From the NCBI GenBank assembly GCA_965237505.1, contig CBDEFR010000004.1:484343-548342 (forward strand): a DNA stretch of 64,000 nt. Direction: 5' to 3'. Shown in pieces: positions 35,630 to 44,854 of the stretch. This DNA comes from NVTR01 sp965237505 (GTDB lineage: Bacteria > Pseudomonadota > Alphaproteobacteria > Rhodobacterales > Rhodobacteraceae). The notes below the pieces were generated by a model. It ran no database searches. It was not told where the DNA came from and saw only the letters and a program-made list of their open reading frames with translations. Made by a program: the position numbers and the translations under genes. The first letter of the stretch is position 1; every line of letters starts with the position of its first letter.

Positions 35630-36560
35630 GTGTCTGATTCAAAACTCTACGCATGATTACAATGCCTTGCAATTTTACGCGTGAGGGTTTTGATATGTGC
35701 AACGAGTATCCATGCCTGTGAACTTGCGATGGATTTTTCCCAATCTTTGGCCAATCGCCGGCAGCGGTTGAGCCATGCGAAGGTGCGCTCGACGACCCAT
35801 CTTCTGGGAATGACTTCGAAGCCTTCCGCAGTGTCGAAGCGCTTGACGATCTGGATTGTCCAGTCACCGATGCCTTCAAGAGCGTCGCGCAGCTTTGGTC
35901 CGGCATAACCGCCATCCGCAAAGATATGGCGCAAGTTTGGATGGGAATACCGGATGGATTTCAACACTTCCGGTGCGCCATCACGGTCTTGAATACCGGC
36001 GCTATGCACGACCAACCCAACCATAAACCCGAGCGTGTCGGTGACAATGTGGCGCTTGCGGCCCTTGGTTTTCTTGCCCGCGTCATAGCCCGAAATGCCA
36101 CCGCTTTCCGTTGTTTTTATGGTCTGGCTATCAATGACACCAGCGGTGGGGCGGGCTTCTTGCCATGAAACTCGCGCGCCGTCGCCACCAGAAAATGGCT
36201 GATCACTTCAAAGATGCCATCGTTGCGCCAGCCATAGAAATAGTAGCGCACGGTGGACACTGGCGGGAAATCATTGGGCAGCATACGCCACGCACACCCG
36301 GCGCTGGCGATGTACAAAATGGCATCCAGAACATCGCGCATCGCCGTGCTGCGCGGACGACCAGTTGTTTTAGGCGGCGGCAGGAATGGCGCGATCAAAC
36401 CCCATTCCTGATCAGTTAAATCGCTTGCATAGCGTCCCGAATGCCGTTCATATCGGGCGCGAGTGGTTTCCGTCCAGGCCATTGTGATCTCCCTCGAATC
36501 TTATCAATCCGATTGAATCACAACTCGCTGAAATCACTCAATTAGTTTTGGATCAGACAC
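35630..36560 (-). mobile_element. IS5-family element (IS1031 group)
   Basis: Inverted ends GTGTCTGATYCAAAACT. Flanks TTG/TTA could be a decayed 3-bp TNA duplication. It lies inside tniQ and carries a two-frame transposase. Confidence 0.8.
35647..36482 (-). CDS. IS1031-group transposase, two frames
   Basis: The first frame (36482-36117) gives the DUF4096 region SDLTDQEWGLIAPFLPPP...GCAWRMLPNDFPPVSTVRYYFYGW, with GGGAGAT before ATG 36482. The catalytic part continues in another frame: ARPTAGVIDSQTIKTTESGG (D), RHIFADGGYAGPKL (D), RWVVERTFAWLNRCRRL (E), to the stop at 35647. The switch falls near 36150-36180. Two-frame organisation is common in this group, so it may be programmed rather than a mutation. 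Confidence 0.75.
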
Positions 36561-36629
36561 TTAGAGGTGGTCCTAGGAAATCGGACAGTCGGCTAAGGTG
36601 TATTCCCCCTGATGAGGGAGGGATACGAT

Positions 36630-36911
36630 ATGAGGACGCGACGTCGGTTCACGGCGGATTTCAAGGCGAAGGTGGCGCTTGAGGCGCTTCGGGGCGATCG
36701 GACGATCCAAGAGACCGCGGGTCGGCACAAGGTGCATCCGAACCAGGTGAGTGTCTGGAAGCGCCAGGCGGTGGATGGCTTGGACGCGGTGTTTTCCAAT
36801 GGCGCGGAGAAGGCGAGCGCGGATCGGGAGGTCGAGATCCACGACCTGCACGCCAAGATCGGCCAGCTGACGGTGGAGCGGGATTTTTTGGCACGCGGGC
36901 TCAAACGATGA
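36630..36911 (+). CDS. IS3-family OrfA
   Basis: MRTRRRFTADFKAKVALEAL with GDRTIQETAGRHKVHPNQVSVWKRQ is the HTH_Tnp_1 region; the C-terminal DLHAKIGQLTVERDFLARGL is the leucine zipper. Overlaps orfB by four bases. Confidence 0.88.
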   Translation: MRTRRRFTADFKAKVALEALRGDRTIQETAGRHKVHPNQVSVWKRQAVDGLDAVFSNGAEKASADREVEIHDLHAKIGQLTVERDFLARGLKR

Positions 36912-37817
36912 GCCGGTCGGCGCGCCGGGCGATGGTCCGGCGCAGCGATCCGGCGCTGAGTTTGAGCCGGCAATGCTCGATCCTGTCGATCAGCCGTTCC
37001 TCGCTGTATTACAGGTCCAAGGGCGAGAGCGCGGAGAGCCTGGCGCTGATGCGCCGGATCGACGAGCTCTATCTGAAGTACCCGTTTTACGGCTCGCGTC
37101 AGATGGCCCGCCAGCTCGGCCGGGAAGGCCATCTGGTCGGGCCGGCACCGGGTGCGGCGGCTGATGCGGCTGATGGGTTTGCAAGCGATCCATCAGCCGC
37201 CCCGGACCAGCGCGGCGCATCCCGAGCATCGGATTTATCCCTATCTTCCGCGGGATATGACGATCGATCGGCCGAACCAGGTCTGGTGCGCCGACATCAC
37301 CTACATCCCGGTCCGTCACGGCTTCATGTATCTGGTGGCGATCATGGACTGGGCGACGCGCCATGTCCTGGCCTGGCGGCTGTCGAACACGCTGGACGCC
37401 GCCTTCTGCACAGACGCGCTCGACGCGGCGTTGGCCAAGTACGGCAAGCCGGAGATCTTCAACACCGATCAGGGCAGCCAGTTCACCGGCGACGCCTTCA
37501 CCGGGCGATTACGGGCGGCGGAGGTGAGGATCTCGATGGACGGCAGGGGGCGCTGGCTCGACAACGTCTTCATCGAGCGTCTCTGGCGCTCGCTGAAGTA
37601 CGAAGCGGTCTACCTGCGCGAACTCGCCGACGGCTTTGGGGCCGAGCGGGTGATCGATGAGTGGATGGCCTTCTACAACGCCGAGCGGCCGCATTCGGCG
37701 CTCGCCGGCCGGACGCCGGCGGAAGCCTATCGCGGCGAGGAGCCAGTGGATATGATGGACAAGCCGCTTCGCGCCTTGACCACATTTCCACTGGCGCAAC
37801 AGCAGCAGGACGGTTAA
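36908..37817 (+). pseudogene. IS3-family OrfB, frameshifted
   Basis: Starts ATG 36908 (LSRQCSILSISRSSLYYR...). The frame is right up to GREGHLVG near 37139, where one extra G (GTCGGGCCGG for GTCGGCCGG) shifts it. The rest lies in the 37152-37817 frame with CADITYIPVRHGF (D), FNTDQGSQFTG (D) and NVFIERLWRSLKYE (E). A single-base indel, so this copy is likely dead. Confidence 0.8.
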
Positions 37818-37867
37818 AAGAGATGAGGATTCTGGCGGCGTGAGGAAACAACGGAATACACCTTAGC

Positions 37868-38261
37868 AAGGCTGCCAGCCTGTCCAACAAACCGGGACTA
37901 CCTCAGTCACCGACCAAGCATAACGCCAATGGCGCAGTGTGGCACCCGGTGTTTGGGTGATACAATGAGGGCAGTGCTGGAAATCTTCCTGCGCAACGCA
38001 CCGAATGGGAAAATTGTGGTGCTCAACGATCAGCATTGCGACGAGATCGTCGCGCACCAGACGCAGAATGCTACACAGCCCGGCAACGTCTACCCCCGCT
38101 AGATCCGCAAGCGTTTCGGGAGCCCTACCCGAGCGCAACCCGAGATATCTGCACAGCTCATCTTCGGTGCAGCAGTTTGCGCGGGCGAGTCGCTTTAGCC
38201 AGCTCGATAGCAGTTCGTCAGCAAGCGGAGGCGGACACCTCGGCAATGGCAATAACCTCAC
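37868..38261 (-). pseudogene. tniQ: tniQ, N-terminal part
   Basis: ADELLSSWLKRLARANCCTEDELCRYLGL is the typical TniQ start (target-selector domain), followed by a zinc site CVAQEDFQHCPHC and RHWRYAWSVTEVVPVC. The frame is cut by the IS3 right end. Start at 38261 overlaps the tniB stop by four bases. TniQ recruits the transposition complex to target DNA; here it cannot be made whole. Confidence 0.7.
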
Positions 38262-39127
38262 TTAAAATCTGCAACCGGGTGGTGCCGCACGCTCCAGGAA
38301 TGTTTGACCCACATTGGCTGCCATGCCTGAACTGCCTCGTCTGTGATCCGTTCCTCTCCGGTTTCTATGGCGTCAATCGCCAGCGCTTTGATCATCGTGA
38401 ACACCCGTGATGTCACACCACCCGTCACGTTCAAAATAGTTCGCAAGGAATTGATTCTAAGCCCAGAGGCCCGCTTAAGTTCCATCGCAGAAATCAACGT
38501 CTGGATCAGGCGGGAAAACTCCACGTCATCTTCCCACAATGGCAGGAAGTGTTCATCGAGCCTGCGCGCGAGTTGATCATCACCGCGGATCGCATCCAAG
38601 GCTTCGTTGACACCAAACACAACAAGCGATGCACATAAGTCGTTGGCCAAGAACCGCAGCATGTTTAAAAACCGGCGTTGCTCTCGGTAGCTGCCCGCGA
38701 GAAGATTGTGAACCGCGTCGATCATGAACATTTTCAGGTCCATGTCGCGCAGATAGCTAAGGGCGCGAACTTCCAGTTCCGAGACCGTATGACGGCCCCA
38801 CATCGGCGCGCCAATCGACGCCAGAATATGCTGGTAGAACCGTCGCTCATCAGGAGCGGGCGGAGCCTGAAGTAGCAGAATTGGTGTCTTCGTTACCCCA
38901 AGACCAGCGTCATAGCTTGTTGGTTATTGGCTGACCATACGCTTGGCAGTCATGGTCTTTCCAATGCCGGAACTGCCATACACCATGAGACCTGGCATAC
39001 GGCTCTGCTTAGGCATTTCCATAAGTGATGTCAGTCGGTTCAGAACAATCGTCGCGCGGTCAAAAGCGATCCAACGATCGCTTCGAATATGTTCAATTCT
39101 TTCTTTGGAAGTCATCAAAATCATCAA
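38258..39127 (-). pseudogene. tniB: tniB ATPase with one nonsense codon
   Basis: A TniB/TnsC-like AAA ATPase: Walker A VYGSSGIGKTMTAKRM near the start, PILLLQAPPAPDERRFYQHIL, Walker B KMFMIDAVHNLLAGS, sensor region LVVFGVNEALDAI. The frame is continuous from 39127 to 38258 except for one TAA at 38924-38926 just after MVSQ. It regulates TniA and target choice in this family. The stop makes it a probable null. Confidence 0.8.
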
Positions 39128-40598
39128 TCGGATAAGTTGGAAGGTCGGGGTTGCCGGTATCTATGGCGAACATCTCGCGGGAAGGATCACGCGGTAGCCG
39201 ATGTTTTTTGGATTGCCTTGCGTCACGCTCGTTATCCAGCTTAGCTGCCCGGGTCTGTTTGCGTGCCGTTTCTGCAATTCGTCTTTGCTCACCAATGACT
39301 TGGAAAAGCATCGCCTCTGTGACACGTCCAACGCTTTTTGCCAGACACTGCTTGCGTGCACGCCGGTTTTCCCAAAGCGATATCTGCGGATGGTTTAGGT
39401 CTTTGTAGCGCGCCACGATCGCGCGCCCATCCTCAAGGATTACCCAAACCTGCGATAAATCGCGCGGGTCGTATTTGACCACGACTTTGCCCTTTATGCG
39501 CCCAATCATTTGAGCAAAGGCATCGCTCCAATACCCAACCGAAAACAGAGTGATACCCGCCCGACCGAGCCGACGGCGCTCAAGCGGCATGAAGCTGATT
39601 CTGAAAGCTTCCGTATCGACGACGCGCCTGCCTGCATCGTCACCACCAAGATCAGCCCAAGCCGCAAGCGGTGTCCGTCCCAGAGCGCTATGCGTGGAAT
39701 TGTGGTAACGGCAAATCTCAAGATGAAGCCAATCCTCAAACTCTGACAAAGTGAGAGCGGCGTGTTTGCTGCTGTCGTAATCACCCTTCTCCAATGTCGA
39801 AGATTGTGTGGTGCCCGGCAGCACATGAACGGCCCCCATCGTCGTGCCGATCAGCCGTTCAATATGGCCGCCGTAATGCGCACCCCCCGCAGGGCGGTAT
39901 TCAATTCCTATCCCCCATTCCTCACAGGCCAATTTGAATGCTGCACTGTGGAACTCTTGGCCATTGTCGACAAAGATCGCCTTCGGGATCCCCGACGTGG
40001 GCCATGCGAGCTCTTCCAAAGTGTTAGGAACCTGGACAGACTTGGGTCGCACACAGTGATCCAGACAAAGGGCCACCGATAGAACGGATGGCGGATCAAA
40101 ACTGACATACGCCCCCAAGATAATCCGAGTTGCCACATCAATCGCAAGCGTAAGAAACGGCCGATTTAGCGGCAAGCGTTCAACGTGATCAACCAGAATA
40201 ATATCAGCGGGCGTATGATCAATCTGAACAACCTCAAGCGGATGCTCTACGTTAAGGTGCCCCGGACGCGCTGCAAACACTTTGGCAGCCGCCTTCGCTC
40301 CGGTTCGTTTGCGCAAGACCTCGCGTTGGTCCATCGCATCAAGGCGCGCCTTGATCGTTTCTCGAGCAGGAGGTGTGAATCCTTTTGCAACACACTCTGC
40401 GCGGATCTCGCCGACAACGCGCAGAAAGCTCGGTCGTTCACGAACAAGAAAATACTGCCTGAGGCTGCATTCAATGATCTGTTCAACTTCTCCAGACAAT
40501 CGACGGGTGCCCTTTTTCGGGCCACGCCCCTTTCTGCCAACATCACTGAGACACCGGCCCCCCTTGGAATTACTGTAGGGCGGTGGAGGTGAATACCA

Positions 40599-41087
40599 AT
40601 GACCGCAGAAAGAGAATCGATGACATTGCAAGAGATGGACGCTCCGGCCCTGGGGGTCGAGGAGCGTCGCGACGAGGCTCCCAGGGGCGGAGCCAGCCAC
40701 GCGCGGCCAACGCCGGACCCGGAGGTCGTGGCCAAGCCGAAGAGGCGCAAGTTCACCGCGCAGTATCGACTGCGGATTCTGGAGGAGGCGGAGAGCTGCA
40801 CGCAGCCCGGCGAGGTGGGCCGGCTGCTTCGCCGCGAGGGGCTGTACAGCTCCCATCTGACGGAATGGCGCAGGGCGCGGCGTGAGGGGTCGCTTCAAGG
40901 CCTGACCCCGAGCAAACGCGGTCGGAAGCCCGCCGAGCGCAACCCCCTCAGCGCGAAGGTGCACGAGCTCGAGGCGAAAGTGGCTCGGCTGGAGAAGGAG
41001 CTGCACACCGCCCATACGATCCTGGACGTCCAGGGAAAAGTTGCCGGGCTGCTGGGATTCAGCCTCGAACACGGGAAGGACTGCTGA
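40599..41087 (+). CDS. IS3-family OrfA
   Basis: A 162-residue protein with an HTH (KRRKFTAQYRLRILEEAESCTQPGEVGRLLRREGLYSSHLTEWR) and a leucine-zipper-like tail (KVHELEAKVARLEKELHTAH). Ends at the orfB start with a one-base overlap. Confidence 0.85.
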   Translation: MTAERESMTLQEMDAPALGVEERRDEAPRGGASHARPTPDPEVVAKPKRRKFTAQYRLRILEEAESCTQPGEVGRLLRREGLYSSHLTEWRRARREGSLQGLTPSKRGRKPAERNPLSAKVHELEAKVARLEKELHTAHTILDVQGKVAGLLGFSLEHGKDC

Positions 41088-42088
41088 TGGCCGTCCAACC
41101 GCTCGCATCGCAGGTCGGCGTGGCGCCGGCGTGCCGAGCGCTGGGGGTGCCACGGGCTTCCTTCTACCGTCGTCAGAGGCCCGCTCCCGGGCATCAGCAG
41201 CCCCGTCCTACGCCCGCCCGGGCCCTGTGTGCGTCCGAACGCGCGCACGTCCTCGACGTGCTCGCCAGCCCGCGCTTCGTCGACCGGTCACCGGCCGAGG
41301 TCGTCGCGACGCTGCTCGATGAAGGCCAGTATCTGTGCGCCGAGCGCACGATGTACCGGATCCTGGCCGCGAACCAGCCGGTGCGAGAGCGGCGCAATCA
41401 GCGCAGTCATCCCTGCTACACCAAGCCCGAGCTGGTGGCCACGGGCCCCAACCAGACCTGGTCCTGGGACATCACCCGGCTCCGGGGGCCCAAACGCTGG
41501 ACGTCCTTCTACCTCTATGTCTTGCTCGACATCTTCAGCCGCTACGTCGTGGGCTGGATGGTTGCCGATCGGGAGAACGCCGCGCTCGCCGCGACGCTGA
41601 TCGAGGAAACCTGTCTCAAGCAAGGCATCGAGCCCCAGGTGCTCACCCTGCATTCGGACCGCGGCGCGCCGATGACCAGCAAGTGCACCGCCCAACTCCT
41701 CGCCGACCTCGGGGTCACCCGCTCTCTGAGCCGCCCCCAGGTCAGCGATGACAACCCGTTCTCCGAAGCGCAGTTCAAGACCCTGAAGTATCACCCCGGC
41801 TTCCCTGGGCGCTTTGAAGACATTACCGCCGCCATCGCCTTCTGCCGGTCGTTCTTCCCCTGGTACAACACCGAGCACCGCCATGCCGGGATCGCGATGC
41901 TCACCCCCGATGATGTCCATCATCACCGGGCACCGGATGTGCTGGCTCAGCGCGGACGTACCCTGCAAGCCGCCTGGGCCCTTCACCCCGAACGCTTCGT
42001 CCACGGCACCCCGAAACCCGCCCCGCTTCCCGAAGCCGTCTGGATCAACCCACCCGCCACTTCCACAACAGGAGAAACGAGTCAGTAA
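41087..42088 (+). CDS. IS3-family transposase OrfB
   Basis: A 333-residue rve integrase: TWSWDITRLRGPKRW (D), TLHSDRGAPMTSK (D), NPFSEAQFKTLKYHP (E, with the N-P-F-S-E-A-Q-F variant of this subgroup). Intact frame. Confidence 0.88.
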   Translation: MAVQPLASQVGVAPACRALGVPRASFYRRQRPAPGHQQPRPTPARALCASERAHVLDVLASPRFVDRSPAEVVATLLDEGQYLCAERTMYRILAANQPVRERRNQRSHPCYTKPELVATGPNQTWSWDITRLRGPKRWTSFYLYVLLDIFSRYVVGWMVADRENAALAATLIEETCLKQGIEPQVLTLHSDRGAPMTSKCTAQLLADLGVTRSLSRPQVSDDNPFSEAQFKTLKYHPGFPGRFEDITAAIAFCRSFFPWYNTEHRHAGIAMLTPDDVHHHRAPDVLAQRGRTLQAAWALHPERFVHGTPKPAPLPEAVWINPPATSTTGETSQ

Positions 42089-42328
42089 ATAGAAACCGTC
42101 GGTGTCTCAAAATCGTTGACAGGTTCCGCGCCGCTGCAAATCAAGCGCGCTCGAACGGGCATCGTTGGCTTTCATACGACGATACAAACGCCAAGTATGG
42201 CTCTTGGAAAGGCCCAAATCATGAGCGGCATCTTCTAACGCACAACTTACAGGAAAGCCCTGCTCCTCAATCTCTAATATCGGGCGCAGAACTTTAGCAC
42301 GACTCAGCGCCGTCGCTTCTTTGCGCAC

Positions 42329-42509
42329 GGTGGTCTCCTGTAATTTGCTAACATCAAAAGTTGATACTTATCCACAAACAAAGACCGTATCGTAATTAAC
42401 ACTACAGTATCATAATTAACTAGGCAATATCATAAATTGCACTACAAATACCCGCTGAAAACATTCAGTATTTCCAATCACGATTCTCCTAAATAAGGCT
42501 ACTATGACA
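42329..42509. repeat. Tni transposon right end with binding-like sites
   Basis: Read from 42509 inward: TGTCATAGTAGCC, then further in three related sites within 42370-42440 (GTAGTGCAATTTATGATA, TAGTTAATTATGATA, GTAGTGTTAATTACGATA). Probable transposase-binding array; also holds the tniA promoter region. Confidence 0.65.
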
Positions 42510-42633
42510 CGTGCCATGGAACTGGCTTTCAACCCAAACCTAACCTCTCTGTCTAAAGAGCCAGGGCAGATCCCGATCTAACAATAACAATCACTCGATC
42601 ATAGATCACATTTGCATACGGAGAGCTCGTAGA

Positions 42634-42735
42634 ATGCGGTGGTATCTGGAAGAAAATGACATTTCTAAAACCAAGGCTGCTGCATTCATTGAACTACCCA
42701 GCTTGCATCAACGCCTCGATTTGCCCGCGCAATGA
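42634..42735 (+). CDS. Possible 33-residue peptide
   Basis: MRWYLEENDISKTKAAAFIE... with GGAG 12 bases upstream. No family recognised; may be a gene remnant beyond the transposon end. The remaining 42510-42811 interval shows nothing else. Confidence 0.2.
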   Translation: MRWYLEENDISKTKAAAFIELPSLHQRLDLPAQ

Positions 42736-42811
42736 GGTCTAATTCTCAGATATTCATCGACTGGATGAAACTTTCCGCTAGCGAGGTGGTTGTGCACGTT
42801 TACCTGTAGAA

Positions 42812-43975
42812 CTACGGCTGGCGGCGCATGAATTCCGCAAAAAGTGGAACTGAAAAGTCAAGGAAGCCGTGCTCAGTGCTGTAAATCATCCCTTTCGAGA
42901 TAGTATTCGCGCGAACCGGGCCAAGCGAGGACAGTTTTTTGCCCAAAATTTTCGCAATATCGTTCATAGCATAGGGACCATCTCCCAATGTCGCCATGAC
43001 CTTTACGAACTCTGTTTCCTTGGGTGTAAGTCTGTCGAGGCGCACTCGAAAGAAACCGTCGTCGAGTGATGCGATGGTCTCAGTATAGGCATTGTCAACG
43101 TCCTGCTTGGTAATCTCTGGTCCATCTGCATTGTCCCACGCCTTAGATGACCACTCCTGAAGAAAAAACGGGTAACCCTGTGTTCTAGTGACGATCTCTG
43201 CGAGCGCATCAGGCGAAATCGTAGCATCTTCGTCAACAATAGGCTTTTCTACGGCTTGTCCTGCGGACGCTTTGTCGAGCGCATCTACACCCGGAAAAAG
43301 GAACAGCCGTTCAGCGTAGGATTTAGCCTCACCGGCGAGGCGTGCAATCTGTGGAAGACCGGCGCCAACCATAATGACGGGCAGACCTTCTTGTGACATT
43401 CTGTGAATTGCTACGATAAGAGCAGACAGGTCAGGTTCCGACAGGTATTGCACCTCGTCGATCAGCAGAACCCAGCCTTTGTTCCCAGCTTGCGCCGCTT
43501 TCCCAAGTGCGGTGAACAGATCCGGTAGATCGAATTGAAGGTCGCCACTATCCGCGAGTCCCGGTTCGGGTTCGATGCCGATTTCAGCGCCAGCCACTTC
43601 GATCTTAAAAATCGACGCAAAGCCCCGAAGCCCTTTGAGCCCGCGCATTGCAAGTTGCCTTGCGGCTTCTATTGTTGACAATGCGCGCAATACTTTCCTC
43701 ATCTCTGGATAGAGTAGGCGCGCGAGGCTTTGGTGTTCTGGGGCCTCGATTTTTGAGATGAAGTAGCCTTGGCCTTCCGCAATCCGGCCGATCTCATTTA
43801 GCAAAACAGTCTTACCAGTTCCTCGCAATCCGAGAAGCATCATTGATCTCGCATTTCGACCGAGCAACGCGCGGCCAAATGCGATCTTGGCGGTTTTCAA
43901 AATGTCATCGCGCCCGGCCAGTTCAGGAGGCCTACTTCCTGCACCTGGGGCAAAAGGATTGCGATAGGGGTCCAT
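42812..43975 (-). CDS. Stand-alone AAA+ ATPase (ORC/Cdc6-like)
   Basis: A 387-residue ATPase. NPFAPGAGSRPPELAGRDDIL is the ORC-like start; Walker A LLGLRGTGKTVLLNEIG; Walker B GWVLLIDEVQYLSEPDLSAL; sensor 1 VIMVGAGLPQIARL. A winged-helix-like C-terminus follows (LTPKETEFVKVMATLG...ISKGMIYSTEHGFLDFSVPLF). GGAGA before ATG 43975 decides the start over 43999. Intact. Such genes occur singly in accessory DNA; role unknown. Confidence 0.75.
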   Translation of the reverse strand: MDPYRNPFAPGAGSRPPELAGRDDILKTAKIAFGRALLGRNARSMMLLGLRGTGKTVLLNEIGRIAEGQGYFISKIEAPEHQSLARLLYPEMRKVLRALSTIEAARQLAMRGLKGLRGFASIFKIEVAGAEIGIEPEPGLADSGDLQFDLPDLFTALGKAAQAGNKGWVLLIDEVQYLSEPDLSALIVAIHRMSQEGLPVIMVGAGLPQIARLAGEAKSYAERLFLFPGVDALDKASAGQAVEKPIVDEDATISPDALAEIVTRTQGYPFFLQEWSSKAWDNADGPEITKQDVDNAYTETIASLDDGFFRVRLDRLTPKETEFVKVMATLGDGPYAMNDIAKILGKKLSSLGPVRANTISKGMIYSTEHGFLDFSVPLFAEFMRRQP

Positions 43976-44376
43976 CTGAATTCTCCAAAATATAGGCAAC
44001 TCTACCTACTTATAATGTATCATAGGAAAAAAAGATATACTTTGCTACACTTTGTTAGATATCATCCAAACGGTTGCCGCGGACACAGTGCCCTTTGATT
44101 GGGCGACCGTATTACGAAAACTTTCCTGGCCTCCACGTTGTTGCTAACGGTTGAGTTTATCGCGTTTTGCACCAAGAGTGCGATAACTGCCATTCGAGGC
44201 GTTGCAGGAAATTGGTAAAGTGGGCTCGAAGCCGCCACTTACCGGAACAACAATTTTCCTAATTTCACGCCGCAGTACCAGCGCAGGGCCGGTCTGGGTA
44301 TGGCACCGCCATGCGCTGGCCGGTCCAAATTTCAGGCGAGGTTTTGGCAGTTAATCGAACAGCCCAAGTTGCTCGC
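43976..44376. other. Spacer upstream of the ATPase, no gene
   Basis: AT-rich near the ATPase start, with a TATAAG-type -10 candidate in 44005-44030 on the minus strand. Beyond that I see no open frame or RNA gene. Confidence 0.4.
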
Positions 44377-44577
44377 CTACCTCTGACGCATTCTCAGTCC
44401 CAAGCTTTTGAGCCGCTCGGCGCGATCCGCTTCGAGCTTTAAATCCTTCTGGCGGTCTTCTTGGCTCTTTCGCACCTGTTCCTCCCGCTGCTTGGAAAAC
44501 GGATCGCCAATCGCCGAGATGAACAAGGGCGCGTCGGCTGTGTACCTGTATTCAAAAGGGGAGGGCAGGGGGCCGCT
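44377..44577 (-). pseudogene. Helical C-terminal fragment, unidentified
   Basis: In frame with the ArdC-like stub after its TGA, reads EYRYTADAPLFISAIGDPF then a charged helix (QREEQVRKSQEDRQKDLKLE) and ends at TAG 44377. A second frame near the end continues to ...GEQLGLFD, so a frameshift close to 44405 is likely. Part of the decayed plasmid-type block. Confidence 0.3.
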
Positions 44578-44760
44578 TCAATCCGTTGCGCCGAATATTT
44601 CGTAATGCTCGGAAATAGTGATTAGGCGCTTGTCCCCTGTAGTCAGGCAGAGCGCACAGGCCTTGCGGTCTTGGAACTTTGCGAACCGATCAAGGCGGCT
44701 CTTGTGACCCGTGGCGTGGGCGCATTCATGGGCAAGGGTGCCGTAATACTCTACAAACAA
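44578..44760 (-). pseudogene. ArdC-like antirestriction protein fragment
   Basis: FVEYYGTLAHECAHATGHKSRLDR holds the HExxH zincin motif (HECAH) and the TGH-SR-LDR block of ArdC-type antirestriction metallopeptidases. After DRKA the sequence departs from the family. N-terminal DNA-binding domain absent. Confidence 0.55.
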
Positions 44761-44797
44761 AAAGACTCCCGCAGATCATTCGCGGGGGTAAGTTTAC
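44759..44797 (-). terminator. Probable terminator after the ParB-like gene
   Basis: On the minus strand CCCGC-N9-GCGGG is followed by AGTCTTTTT, about 60 bases after the ParB-like stop. Confidence 0.5.
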
Positions 44798-44854
44798 CAT
44801 CACCACAATGGGTAAAGGGCAGGGGTGGGGTTCATCCCACCCTCTGCTTTTGGT

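Larger units (their letters stand above)
36592..37867 (+). mobile_element. IS3-family element B (in tniQ)
   Basis: Inverted ends GCTAAGGTGTATTCC at 36592 and 37867. orfA and orfB run rightward, opposite to tniQ. No duplication seen at the flanks. Confidence 0.8.
40535..42121 (+). mobile_element. IS3-family element C (in tniA)
   Basis: Inverted ends TGYCAAC...TGAGACACCGRC at 40535 and 42121. GC-rich compared with the host gene. No clean duplication; 5-bp flanks CTTTC/GGTTC agree at three positions, and a 5-bp duplication would restore the tniA frame. Confidence 0.78.
39093..42328 (-). pseudogene. tniA: tniA transposase split by IS3
   Basis: N-terminal HTH (ALEDAAHDLGLSKSHTWRLYRRM) at 42328-42122. 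The IS3 element 40535-42121 follows, then the rve core from 40534: VVQIDHTPADIILVDHV (D), AIFVDNGQEFHSAAF (D), GGAHYGGHIERLIGTTMG (E), and a Mu-C beta-barrel (DLSQVWVILEDGRAIVARY) to the stop at 39093. It overlaps tniB by 35 bases. The DDE transposase of the Tni element, inactive unless the IS3 is lost. Confidence 0.8.
33759..42509 (-). mobile_element. Fossil Tni (Tn7/Tn5053-like) transposon
   Basis: Both ends read TGTCATAGTAG inward (33759 and 42509). Behind each end lie repeated sites of type GTAGTGTTAATTAYGATA (33765, 33817/34985, and 42370-42440), as for TnsB/TniA-binding arrays. The genes tniA, tniB and tniQ run leftward. Four IS elements (IS630, IS5, two IS3) were inserted later; without them the element is about 3.8 kb and carries no cargo. 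The right flank shows no matching 5-bp duplication, so one side was rearranged. Confidence 0.75.

Noticed and set aside
39093..41153. 686-codon leftward ORF across tniA and IS3
   Set aside because: The part above 40534 is antisense to the IS3 genes; only 40534-39093 is tniA.
42370..42440. Repeated AT-rich units as a possible CRISPR or iteron array
   Set aside because: The units are unequally spaced, partly degenerate, and recur at the other transposon end, which fits transposase-binding sites better.
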